Source: Ariolimax columbianus (Eukaryota > Mollusca > Gastropoda > Stylommatophora > Arionidae). Taken from it: 64,000 nucleotides of DNA. The notes beneath the pieces were generated by a model. The model searched no databases and was not told the DNA's origin. It was given only the letters and a program-made list of their open reading frames with translations. Shown piece by piece: positions 21,291 to 31,850 of this stretch. The stretch is from assembly GCA_036924085.1 (NCBI GenBank), contig JAVGWX010000009.1:60477512-60541511 (forward strand), read 5' to 3'. Within the stretch, counting starts at the first letter, position 1. Each line of letters opens with the position of its first letter. The position numbers and the translations under genes are program-made.

Positions 21291-21889
21291 CAAATGAGAA
21301 TGATATCTTATTTTTCTTCTGCACGATAAATCTAATTTTACTTCAAAACCGGGAATTCAGAAACCTAACGATGTCTTTATTCGGAACTTTCAACGTTTCG
21401 AGCCCATTTCTGGTTTCTCATTTAATTGTGTGTGACTTTCAATTACATCCAAACCGATTTTTTTGTCATGCGCTGCAGGAACTTTGTATTAGTGACTTTA
21501 AGTACTGTTGTTTGTGCTTCTGTTCCGTGCAGAAGTGCTTTATGATCGCTACTGAGAGTTCTTATCGGCACTTTAGTTCTGTTTATTGTTATTTTATAGG
21601 CGAAACACATTTTGTACGTTTTCTGTTCTGTGACCACCATTATAATCACATGTTGTACGTTTTTCTGTTCTGTGACCACCACTATAATCACATTGTGTAC
21701 GTTTTCTGTTCTGGGACCACTACTATAATGACGATATTTTGTCTGATTTTCTGTTTTGTAGCCATTAATATATTTACGATTCTTTGCGTCTGCGGTAAAT
21801 ACGTTGTTCTACTTAACGTAATCGTATTAAAGCTACGTTATTTTTTTTACTATTGCTCGTACTTATGTTCTGGGAGTCCTATTGCATTT
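21291..21889. other. No recognisable gene; short imperfect repeats at about 21600-21760
   Basis: Three imperfect copies of GTACGTTTTCTGTTCTGTGA-like sequence followed by CCACCATTATAATCACA occur at about 21617-21725, period about 45 bp. Nothing else was recognised. The long frame reaching 21985 is an extension of the satellite frame, not a gene. Confidence 0.5.
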
Positions 21890-22204
21890 AAGCTTCATAT
21901 TTGGATTACCTCTCTTGAATGTCCACGATGTGCAACTGCATTTGTGTGCACCTTGAAAAGTGCGTTTAGTGGCGGATTACGGTAGCTTTCCTGAATCCAT
22001 GAACATGCTGATAAAGATCAACCTGTTCCCCCCCCCCCCCCCTGTCGGTTGTGCTATGCTTGGCTTCATCTACGTATCGCTCACTTTTACAGACATCACG
22101 TTGATCTTCGATCTCTTTAGACAGTCTGTCATAATACAGCCTTCCAGAAATAACTGGGTGGAGGTGAGATCGGGGTTTTGGCCAGTATATGTTGGAAGTC
22201 GCTA
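21890..22204 (-). mobile_element. Family C repeat, copy 2 (body)
   Basis: Minus-orientation copy of the family C body. It shares GTGGCGGATTACGGTAGCTT, the CGGTTGTGCTATGCTTGG landmark and the GACATCACGTTGATC stretch with the other copies. A C run at 22028-22042 interrupts it. Its 5' side (to the right) passes directly into the 38-bp tandem array, as in copies 3 and 5. Confidence 0.7.
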
Positions 22205-23562
22205 AATAACAGTGTCTGATCCGAATGTTTTATTTGGCCCTGACTAACATTTTCTGAGCCGAATGTTTGTCTGAACCTGACTAACATTGTCTGAGCCAAA
22301 TATTTTGTCTGACCCTGACTAACATTGTCTGAGCCAAATGTTTGTCTGACCCTGACTAACATTGTCTGAGCCAAATGTTTGTCTGACCCTGACTAACATT
22401 GTCTGATCGGAATGTTTTGTCTGACCCTGACTAACATTGTCTGATCCGAATGTTTTCTCTGACCCTGACTAACATTGTCTGACCCTTACTAACATTGTCT
22501 GATCCGAATGTTTTGTCTGACCCTGACTAACAAATTATTGACCAACAGCGTCGATGGCTTCAACAGCAGGATAAAAGCTAATGGTCAGGAACTCAAAGTG
22601 GTTGACCGTTTTAAATATCCAGGGTCGATTGTCAGTGATGAAGAATCAAAATATGATGTATTGGCCGGAATAGCACAGACAATAGCGGCGCTTGCACGGC
22701 TTAACAAAATCTGGCAAGATAAACAGTTAGCGTTATGCACGAAAATCAGATTAATGCGTACACTAGTCCTATCATTATTCTTCTATGCATGTGAGACATG
22801 GACAGTTACAGCTGACCTTCAACGAAGGATACAGGCCTTGGAGATGAGATGTTTCCGAAGACTTTTGAACGTCACGTACAAAGATCGAGTTACAAATGAG
22901 AAAATACGAGATAGAATTACAACAGCCATAGGGCCTTTTGAAGACCTCTTGGTATTGTCAAAAGACGGATACTCGCTTGTTACGGTCACATATCGAGATC
23001 AAGTGGTCTTGCAAATACAATCCTCCACGAAAAGGAGCAAGGCAGACGACGAGGAAGGCCGTCTAAAAAAGAGATGGGAGGGCAACATAAAAGAATGGAC
23101 AAATCTCCGATCATAAGAGGCACATGCAGCGGCCGCTAACAGAGAAGGATGGCGTGGTGTTGTGAGGATGTCTTCATGTGTGCCTCAACGACCTCACCGG
23201 TTACGGGATGACCTGACCTGACTGACATTGTCTCAGCCGAATGTTTTGTCTGACCCCAACTGACATTGTCTGTCCCGAATGTTTTGTCTGACCCGAATGT
23301 TTTGCCTGACCCCGACTAACATTGTCTGTCCCGAATGTTTTGCCTGACCCCAACTAACATTGTCTGTCCCGAATGTTTTGTCTGACCCGAATGGTTTGCC
23401 TGACCCCGACTAACATTGTCTGTCCCGAATGTTTTGTCTGACCCCGACTAACATTGTCTGTCCCAAATGTTTTGTCTGACCCGAATGTTTTGCCTGACCC
23501 CGACTAACATTGTCTGACCCGAATGTTTTGTCTGACCCTGACTAACATTATTTGACCCGTTA
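22205..23562. repeat. 38-bp tandem array of family C 5' end, interrupted by a LINE
   Basis: The unit is CTGACCCTGACTAACATTGT followed by CTGATCCGAATGTTTTGT. It occupies 22205-22535 and resumes at 23218-23562 with slightly different variants (CTGTCCCGAATGTTTTGC). The same unit is present one to two times at 34790-34900 and 42750-42810. The intervening 22540-23215 is LINE coding sequence. Confidence 0.9.
22540..23215 (+). pseudogene. LINE RT C-terminal fragment inserted in the array
   Basis: It reads VDGFNSRIKANGQELKVVDR, FKYPGSIVSDEESK, ARLNKIWQDKQLALCTKIRL, LFFYACETWTV, LQRRIQALEMRCFRRLL, YKDRVTNEKIRDRI and GPFEDLL. This is the RT thumb to C-terminus of an RTE/Proto-like LINE. Frameshifts occur near 22960 and again before KKRWEGNIKEWTNLRS. 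The final part (RPHRLRDDLT) ends in GACCTGACCTGAC. The flanks CCTGACTAACA and CCTGACTGACA could be a target-site duplication with one mismatch, although the array is itself repetitive. Confidence 0.85.
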
Positions 23563-23939
23563 TTCTTCCCTTCTCATATATTTGGTGGTTATTGTTGACA
23601 CTTTTATTATGCAAGTATTTTATTAAAGCCACTTATTTTCATTGCATTGTTGATATTTCAAATCTTTATTAAGGCTACTTATTTTTATTGCATTGTTAGT
23701 ATTTCAAATATCTATGATATTATGTGGGAGCCCCTTATGAAGGTGTTGCTGGGGACACAATAATGTAGGAGATGCCATTGGTAATGAAAACTCCTGCCCT
23801 ACAAGCCAGACAGTGAATCCAGCGACGATGCCATCTTAAACACCTAGAATGGAGAGGCTATAACAGACGCTTCAGTTTCCTTTAACGAGCTGGTCGTCCA
23901 GCTCAAGTCTCGCTAACCAGAGACTCGAATATAAATCCA
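23563..23939. other. No recognisable gene
   Basis: AT-rich sequence with two short similar pieces (TATTAAAGCCACTTATTTTC and TATTAAGGCTACTTATTTTT, at about 23620 and 23670), about 50 bp apart. Nothing coding was recognised. Confidence 0.5.
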
Positions 23940-24590
23940 GGTCTACAACAGGATTACCAAGGTGAGCACTACGTTTGGAATACTGCGACCAAACGTTTGC
24001 AATCGGTAAAGAATAAGTGTTGCCACCAAGAACCAAATATGTCGTGCTGTGTGTTAACCACCATTCTATACTCATTTGAAACATAGACTGTCATTGGCTC
24101 GCTTGTCAGAAAACTAAACCTTTTCCACACGCTGCTCAAGATCGGTCGTCAGGATAGTGTCCAACCCTGGTCCACAGTAGGTCAAGACTCTCTAGCATCC
24201 ATTCGCTGCAGCATAGAGCCCAGATGAGATGGACTATCAGTGTTGTTCGCAAACCCTCCGAGCCCCTTCCTAAGCATTTGCTAAAAGGTGAACTTAGGGC
24301 AGACAAGCGCTTGTCGGAATGACAGAAGATTCTCTTAAAGTTTCTTTGAACAGTTTATCCATTAATTTCGCCTGCTGAGAGCTGCTTGCGCTGAAACTAT
24401 CAGCCTGGCTCACTATCATCACACAATCTACTCGTATCTTCAAGAAGAGATCACAACTGAAGTGAGAAAAAAGTGAACTGCACGCAAGGACAAAATGCAC
24501 AACGATGCGGATACTAACGCTGTCCATGTGTGCCACACGTTTGGTAACATTTGTCGCGATCAGATCTGACTGTAGAGTCATATGCAGTCA
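23940..24590 (+). pseudogene. Heavily decayed LINE C-terminus with C2H2-like tail
   Basis: Frames interrupted by about six stops give RVSTTFGILRPNVCNR, VLTTILYSFET (for LLYG.E.W), VRKLNLFHTLLKI, KVNLGQTSACRNDRRF and finally VCHTFGNICRDQI then SH. The last part fits the terminal C..C...R.GL.SH zinc-finger-like motif of craniofacial-development-protein-2-like LINEs. The match is by order of several weak motifs, so boundaries are loose. Confidence 0.55.
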
Positions 24591-26029
24591 CATCTGAATA
24601 CACGTGTTTGACGTTGTCACCATCTTTGCTTGCGATGTGCAACTATGTAAATAATTATTATTTTTATTATTCTGGCAATACTACTTTTGTAACATTACTT
24701 ATTTTGATGGCTACTATTTGAACTTCGAATTTTTAATAACGCTACTTTGATTACTATTGCCGCTACTTCTGATCCTCATCATAACCCAATTATATTTCGA
24801 TACACATTTCTCCGTGTGTTACCCGGATCCTGTGGGACTAAGCATAGTATCACTGTAACCTGCCGACAGTGCCATGTAAAGCTTGAAGGCATCTTGTTAA
24901 AAATTACACTATAACGTCTCAGAAAATAATACTTAAATTGATCATGTCGTCTGCAGTCAGCCATTATCTGTTTTTACCTTACAGGGAGCTGAAAACCCTT
25001 TTATTGTGGCGTGCTTTGAATGTTTTTATCATTACTCCTGTTGAATGAGCACTATGTTAATCACCCTACTTACTCGCATTGCTATTTGCTCTGAATGCTT
25101 GTTACTTTGAATGCTATTTCGAATCTTTTTACTTTATCTCTGTTCGACCTAAAGCTGTTGTTTATTTGTTAGCGTCAATCTAGCAGTTATTGTTTTGTAA
25201 ACTATTGAAACACAATTGCGTGCTGCGATAGATCAATGCCGTGCAGCTTAAGCAAACAAACCATGCAAATAAAGTAATGACAAAAAGCAGAAAGTAAAAA
25301 CAATGAAATAGATCGAAACCTCTGTTTACAACTATTTCCAACACTTCATCAGTCACCAATGAAAATGTTGTTGTTGCTTCCGTTTTATTGTTAAAGTCTG
25401 AAGGTTAAGCTATTCATTGATTGAATTGGGCGCTTTGAGAGTGGCAGTGAAATCAAGTTAGATTTAGCTATGTGCAAAGTACGTTACAGGGCGGGGGAGA
25501 AAATGGAAGCAGTGGTGAAGATACATTGATATATTTTACCGAGACATTTTTAACCGCACATTATGACATTGTCTTTTCTGTTTTTTGTTTCTTTCCTTTG
25601 CATTTTCATTCTTTTTGTGTGTGACCTTCTGCTCATTGATTACTTACTGTGATTGTGTATACTTGTTTGTGCTGTACAGCACTACGGGAAGTTATGTTTT
25701 CCACTCTGGAGGTAATTCTTTTGCGTTGACTGCTGGCTTCGAGTTTTAGTATTTCATCTGTTCATTTGATACAAGTTTATCCTCTTATCGGGTAAGCAGA
25801 TTTTATTATAGATGCAAAGTCACAATTGGTCGGGCTCCATTCTCTTTTGATGAAAGGCGCATCTATTTTTTTTGTTCTGTATTGTATTATCATATGACGT
25901 AATAAACACATTTCCGATGTTTGAATTATTTCTGATGTCATAATTTCTGGCAACACAAATGATTATGTCTTTGAGTACAGCAGAGTCCTCACTTCTCGTC
26001 GTCGTAAAACCATGTGACGGAGTTCAATT
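24591..26029. other. No recognisable gene (AT-rich)
   Basis: Only short frames without any family resemblance. No tandem repeat, SINE head or transposase motif was seen. Confidence 0.5.
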
Positions 26030-26445
26030 GTGTCATGTTCATTTGCATGTGTCGGAGTTCAATGGTGTCATTTTCATTTACATGTGTCGGAGCTCAATGG
26101 TGTCATGTTCATTTACATGTTTCGGAGTTCAATGGTGTCATGTTCATTTACATGTGGCGGAGTTCAATGGTGTCATGTTCATTTACATGTGGCTGAGTTC
26201 AATGGTGTTATGTTCATTTACATGTGGCAAAGTTGAATGGTTTCATGTTCATTTACATGTGGCGGAGTTCAATGGTGTCATGTTCATTTACATGTGGCAA
26301 AGTTGAATGGTGTCATGATCATTTACATGTGGCGGAGTTCAATGGTGTCATGATCATTTACATGTGGCGGAGTTCAATGGTGTCATGTTCATTTACATGT
26401 TTCGGAGTTCAATGGTGTCATGTTCATTATGTTCAGTGTTTATCC
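26030..26445. repeat. 35-bp minisatellite
   Basis: About 12 copies of TGTCGGAGTTCAATGGTGTC followed by ATGTTCATTTACATG, with variants TGGCGGAG, TGGCAAAGTTG and TTTCGGAG. Three frames stay open on the + strand (CSFTC.., MFIYMW..), which is a repeat artefact. Confidence 0.95.
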
Positions 26446-27163
26446 TAGTAGAACCATCACATATCGACATTTACCTATTGTGGCAATGTTCACTGATATA
26501 TCTATGTGCATTATGTTCGACAATTATATTAGCACATCCCTCACCATTCGGCGTTTCACTGTCGTGACCATGTGTAATGATGTAAATGCTCATTATGTTC
26601 GACGCTTGTGCTAGTAGACCCCCTTTCTCAGCGTTCCGCTATCGAGGTGATGTAAACTTATATCAATGCGATTAAAGAACGTTTCCTGTTCCAATCGTAA
26701 TTCTGTTTTCGGCATGCTGAACTCGACAGCTGAGTCCGAGAAGTCGTGAAGACGTATTGTGTGATGCGTTGATTTGTACTCCAATACGACTAGGGAGTTA
26801 CCACTACAGTTGTCCTTCTATTAGGAAGTTTTCGTTAAAGCATGTTTGTGCTCAAAAATGTTTTAGTGTCCGGCTAAATGCACACAATTTGGTAGTAAAT
26901 AAAAATTAAAACAAACATTTTCATACATTAAATATAAGGAGATTTAAAATTGCTGTTGTGAGTTCATGATGGCAGTTCATCGTGTCAGTATGTGGTACTA
27001 AGCACTATTCTTCCTGAAAGCAAATAGTCACATGCTCATAACTTGTGAAAGGAGCTACTACATAGGTTGGAACACATAATGCCAAATTTTTTAAAGAGAT
27101 AATTTGTTGCTTTGTCAATTATTTGATAGTTTTCCTTGATAGGCTAACAAATATAATTTCACG
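26446..27163. other. No recognisable gene
   Basis: Short frames only. The first 170 bases contain scattered CATTATGTTC and TGTTCGAC motifs that may be degraded minisatellite flank. Confidence 0.45.
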
Positions 27164-27165
27164 TA

Positions 27166-27866
27166 CGAGGCATCTTCAAATACAACTGAACCTAACAGCA
27201 GCAAGTGAACATACGTACGATGCGCATGATGGCGTCACTTTTCGTGACAACAACACATACCAACCGTCAAGTTTCCAAAATGTCATTATCCTCCGACTCA
27301 GTTTGCTCAGCAGACCGTTGAAAACGTGGCGAGTTTGATACGGAATCCGTCCAGAGTTGATCAGCGAGCGGTGATTCGGGTTTCTAACAGCTAAAGGATG
27401 TCGACCAGTTGACATTCATCGCAGAATGCAAGCAGTGTATGGTGACCCGAATTGCTGCTACAATTTTGGCGATGGCACCTTCTAACACAAAAATATGCGC
27501 CTGACCTCGGAAGATCTTTCGTTAACTCACGCCCTTTAAACATCGTTGACCAGCTCTTCACTATTGTCTTCGACGCACTTTTGTCACCATACACTGCCTG
27601 CATTCTGCGATGAATGTCAACTGGTCGACATCCTTCAGCTGTTAGAAACCCGAATCACTGCTCGCTGATCAACTCTGGACGAATTTCGTATCACACCCGC
27701 CATGTTTCTAACGGGGATGCTGCGGAAACTATGAGTCAGAGGATAATGCAATTTTTCAAACTTGACGATTGGTATGGGCTGTTTACACCAGAATTCACGT
27801 CATTATAAGATACGTACGTATGTTTACTTTTTGCAGCTAGGTCCGGTGTCATTTAAACGCGCATCG
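27166..27866. mobile_element. Mariner-derived foldback element, complete copy 2
   Basis: A 701-bp element flanked by TA at 27164-27165 and 27867-27868. The left arm 27166-27446 (281 bp) and right arm 27583-27866 (284 bp) are inverted copies, and the loop is 27447-27582. On the - strand the right arm and loop read continuously as mariner-like HTH: MQAVYGDKSASKTIVKSW, then TMFKGRELTKDLPRSG. Each arm therefore carries the beginning of the transposase, and no catalytic core is present. The ends (CGAGGC..., ...GCATCG) resemble mariner TIRs. It needs a helper transposase. Orientation relative to copy 1 is opposite. Confidence 0.88.
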
Positions 27867-28599
27867 TATATCTTACGTCCATAACTCATGAACGACAGAA
27901 CGACATGATATAAATTGTTCTGATCTACAAATAGCCTATTAAATGTTTAGTGACCATTTCAGCTCGACATATAGTATGGTGACAAGCAATTCGTCAAGGA
28001 CAAAAATTTAAAAAAAACAACTAACAAGTCACAATAAAAAAATCAAGGTATAATGAAAGAAAAGGATACGATGAGAGAATGTGGATGTATCGCCACATTG
28101 TTCTCTGTGTGTGACATAGGGCCTTGAATTAAGATGCGCTTTATAGTAATCATGTATTTCCGCGAAATGCTAGTTTCCATTAATAAAATATTGTTGATCG
28201 AGGTTCTACATGAATCCAGTGTTCCACTTGAGATAATTTAGTATAGGCTGAATATAACACATGCTAGACGTTCTGAAGTATGTCATAGAGTTAGAACAAC
28301 AGATTACCCCAATCGTCATAATTCTTGGCAGTGAATGCAGAGAGTGGTGCAACAGAAAAGCAGATCTCTAGGTTAACGAGCTGATGAATAATAGCTTGCA
28401 ATATATTGAGACCATCATATGAAACGACGGACCGGCGCTAAGCAGGGCGTTTCTGGCTAGGGAGTCAAAGCAAGAGAGGGAGGTCATACTTCGCTGAGCA
28501 GAATGTTTCATAAAGAATAACTACCTCTAGTACTGGAATGGAAATAGTGACTCTACCTTAAAAAGGCTATCAGAAACCTTTTTAACGGAGGCAGTCATC
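27867..28599. other. No recognisable gene
   Basis: AT-rich sequence with no motif of any repeat family described here. Confidence 0.5.
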
Positions 28600-29040
28600 A
28601 TGTCAGACTTCCAGTTCCTACTTCTGGAGGTATAGAATGGTTCATTATGGCATGCGTGGATGACAGGTGTTGAGGCCTCAAACATGGACGGGGCTGATGT
28701 GGATCTACTGTCCTGGTCATTCTGTGATTCAGGACAGCCAAAGCGCGGACATACTGGCTTTACATGCACCAATTACCGGTACACTAGATATGGATAGGAG
28801 AGACATTTTGAAGTCTATCAATGAAGGCCTGTTAGGTGATGATACATCAATGGATGAATCAGCAATTCACGGACTGCAGATCTTTGATATCGAACGATGT
28901 TGGAGCGGAATAGTGCGCCAGAGAGGGTGGAGCAGAAGTGTGTACAACCAATGAGCTGCAGGAACCATCATTATCCACACCCTTCGCCCTTTACTGAGAA
29001 AGACGAAACGCCTATGTATATGCCCGGAGTCCAGTTAAGA
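28600..29040 (+). pseudogene. RNase H-domain fragment of a second LINE family
   Basis: The + frame gives MWIYCPGHSVIQDSQSADIL, the WIY.PGH.GV..NE.AD.LA motif ending an RNase H domain, followed by ITGTLDMDRRDILKSINEGL and SAIHGLQIFDIE. It resembles the C-terminal part of LINE proteins with the order PGH - ADILA - ITGTL - ERG. Here the Asn-Glu of the RNase H motif is replaced (DSQSAD), the IERG portion is degraded, and stops follow. A similar end piece is near 46040-46130. Confidence 0.7.
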
Positions 29041-29079
29041 CAAAAACTATTGTTGCACGGTACAATACTTTCACTTTAT

Positions 29080-29165
29080 TTTTCTTCTTCTTCTTCTTCT
29101 TTTCTTCCTTTGGGTCACTGGCCGCTACAGCTGATGCAGTGCTCAGTACCTTGATACCTTCTTCC
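29080..29165 (-). mobile_element. Internally deleted family A SINE
   Basis: Read on the - strand it begins ATCAAGGTACTGAGCACTGC then ATCAGCTGTAGCGGCCAGTG, the 5' head of family A (ATCAAGATGCTGAGC..). It jumps almost at once to the (GAA)n tail (TTCTTCTTCTTCTTC on the + strand). About 300 bases of body are missing. Confidence 0.55.
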
Positions 29166-29790
29166 TTTTTAAATAAAGCCATTTTTGCACTTGCTTTCTG
29201 GTTCGTCTGTTGATTACCTGTTGTTTGGCAGCCTCGCTTACTTTGATATATGTTTATACAAATTGTTTATTACTTGCTTTGTCATTAGATGATTGCAATG
29301 GGGAATTCATACGTATTGGCACGAACCAAAGAAAGACATCCAATCAAATTAAATGAAGAAAACAATATAAAAACATCTGTGATTACATTTTGTTATTGGA
29401 CTATAAACAATTTGTGCATCTCCCCGGAGATCTCTCAACATGCGTAATGATCTACCTCATTTGTCTAAGAAAACCTTGTTCCTACAGATCATTGCCTCTT
29501 GCCTTGAGCAGCCTAGACTGTAATCTGCCGGGCGTGTCGTAAGAGACAACTGAAGAGGGAATGAAGTGCAGGTGACTTCCTCTGTCTGCAGAAACCTAAG
29601 GCCTCCAAAACGTCGATAGATAGCGGATGATCAATATTAATTGACTTAGCATGTAATTGTTGAAAACATATGCTCCACAGCGAGCTGAAAGTGTATTGAT
29701 CTACTCATTGACTGATTCATGGGATTTGTAAAACAGTCTAAAATAATTCAAGTAAATGTATATGTACTAATACTTAGAATACTTGGAAGG
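29166..29790. other. No recognisable gene
   Basis: Short frames only. No known repeat landmarks. Confidence 0.45.
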
Positions 29791-30374
29791 CTGGTATTCT
29801 TCTTCTTTCTTCTTCTTCTTAATCTGTCAGACATCGACCTTCAATTGTTCGAAAAAAGCGGCGGTCATCCTGAGGCTATCGACACTTCCATTGAGCTTGT
29901 CTAGTGTTGCCACTGGTGATGGCCACATCTGCTCTCTCTGATCCTCGTATGTCGGGCAGTTTTGCAGCAAATGCTCAGCGGTCATTTTCCCGGTACCACA
30001 CGGGCATTCGTCAGTGTAAATTATCTTCAATTTGTTGAATAGGTGGTACCTCAGTCTATTGTGGCCAGTGCGAAGTCTGAAGACCACGACCTGCTCTCTT
30101 CTGTTCAACTGGTAATAGGCATCGTTTTTTGTGTAGCCAGTATGTTCTGTTTCCCATTTGGTCATGTATCTAGCTCTAATAAGCCGTTTTTACTCTTCGT
30201 ATGTTATACTAGTATCTGGTTGTGGTAGTCTTGCACCTTCTTTTGCCAGTCTGTCTGCCTCCTCGTTGCCTTGGATGTTGCAGTGGAATGTAACCCACTG
30301 TACCACTACCCTTTTTGGTGCGGACTGCTGGCATAGTTGACAGAGTACTGCTCTTAAATCATTAACTGGTATTC
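29791..30374 (-). mobile_element. 5'-truncated RNase H LINE copy with 9-bp target-site duplication
   Basis: CTGGTATTC occurs at 29791-29799 and 30366-30374. Between them lies the C-terminal half of the same LINE as at 12191-13567, on the - strand. It runs from the end of RNase H (GNEEADRLAKEGARL, with stops nearby) through QLNRREQVVVFRLRTGHNRL and the CCHC region to AAFFEQLKVDV, with a (GAA)n 3' tail at 29800-29820. The coding text is close to that of the intact copy, so this insertion is relatively young. The RNase H catalytic residues before the last Asp are absent because of truncation. Confidence 0.88.
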
Positions 30375-30680
30375 AAACAGCCATATTTATGTCTGTGATC
30401 GGGAAGCCAATGCATCGGCTATACGTAATAGTTATCTTTACACTTCTTGCAATCTACGAGGCCTGAATTAAGTACAAATAATTTGGGTAGATTTTCAACT
30501 AGAATTTTTGAATTTTGTCAGGGCAGCGGCCGTTAAGCCTACTCTTTTTCGATGTCCAAGTGCCAAGGGATTGTTAACATGCTCGACACTGCACACGGGT
30601 ATCTAATCTCACTACCAAGAGATCACGGGAATTTCTTACCAGCAGATCCATGTGAACTAATCTCGATCTCCACCGTGATT
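30375..30680. other. No recognisable gene
   Basis: The + frame running from 30552 into the minisatellite shows no domain and depends on the repeat for its length. Confidence 0.5.
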
Positions 30681-31300
30681 CGAACCAGCGAGCTCCGGCA
30701 CCCGAGACGAATACCTTACCTCGAGACCACTGAGTCCACCACCCGAGACGGATACCTTAACTCGAGACCACTGGGTTCACCCCCGAGACGAACACCTTAC
30801 TTCGAGACCACTGGGTCCATCCCCGAGACAGATACCTTACCTCGAGACCACTGGGTCCACCACTCGAGACATATACCTTACTTCGAGACCACTGGGTCCA
30901 CCCCCGAGACGGATACCTTACCTCGAGACCACTGGGTCCACCCCGAGACAGATACCTTACTTCGAGACCACTGGGTCCACCCCCGAGACGGACACTTTAC
31001 TTCGAGACCACTGGGTCCACCACCAGAGACAGATACCTTACTTCGAGACCACTGGGTCCACCCCCGAGACAGACACCTTACTTCGAGGCCACTGGGTCCA
31101 CCACCCGAGACAGAAACCTTACTTCGAGACCACTGGGTCCACCCCCGAGACGGACACCTTACTTCGAGACCACTGGGTCCACCCCCGAGACGGACACCTT
31201 AGCTTGAGACCACTGGGTCCACCACCCGAGACTGATACCTTACTTCGAGACCACTGGATCCATCCCCGAGACGGACACCTTACCACGAGACCACTGAGCC
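30681..31300. repeat. 40-42-bp minisatellite
   Basis: About 15 copies of TTCGAGACCACTGGGTCCAC followed by CCCCGAGACGGACACCTTAC, with an optional AC giving 42 bp. The apparent 216-residue protein (TSRPLGPPPETDTL..) is the repeat read in shifting frames. Confidence 0.95.
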
Positions 31301-31429
31301 CAGGTAACTCATCTGTGTTATGTACTAATACAGCAACAAAATAACATTCTGACCATAAGATGATCAGGTGCTTGGAGCGGAAAGGCCTAGATCTTCAGCA
31401 TCGTTCTTCTCTTGTTTGCTGTTGATGTT

Positions 31430-31850
31430 TACCTTAATTACTTACTTAATCGCTCCTCTTCCACCGTGAGGTGTAGAGGTTTTCCAGAGAGAACGCCACA
31501 CTGCTCTATCCGTCGTCTTTTTCCTGGCCTCTTTCCAATCCAGCTCTCTATCACTTAGGGACTGTTGTATGTTGTCTTCTCAACGTACTGTGGGACGTCC
31601 TGGGGGTCTGCGTTCTTGACTTTTCATCTCCCATGACCACTTTGGTATCCGATCTTCTTTGATTCTACAGACATGGCCAAACCACTGTAGTTGGGACTGC
31701 TTCACTAGTGTCTGCAGGGGTTGAACTTCGAGATTTCTACCTATTGTCTGGTTACGGATCTTGTGCCTTTTCGTCACCTGAACCGCCTTTCTTAGGTACC
31801 TCATTTCTGAAGTTTGTAGTTGCCTTTCTTTGGCTATAGTCATTGTATAT
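31430..31850 (-). pseudogene. LINE RT C-terminal remnant
   Basis: The - strand gives MTIAKERQLQTSEMRYLRKA (for ...LQTAEMRYLR), RHKIRNQTIGRNLEVQPL, SQLQWFGHVCRI and ERRPPGRPTVR. It then passes an in-frame stop into EDNIQQSLSDRELDWKEARK and the terminal DRAVWRS.W motif. This is the typical C-terminus of molluscan RTE-like LINEs. It is 5' truncated. Confidence 0.8.

Noticed and set aside
20996..21985. A 329-codon frame after the 67-bp satellite.
   Set aside because: The first third is satellite read in frame and the rest is low-complexity T-rich DNA without motifs.
30552..31202. A 216-codon Pro/Thr-rich frame.
   Set aside because: It is the 40-42-bp minisatellite read through shifting units.
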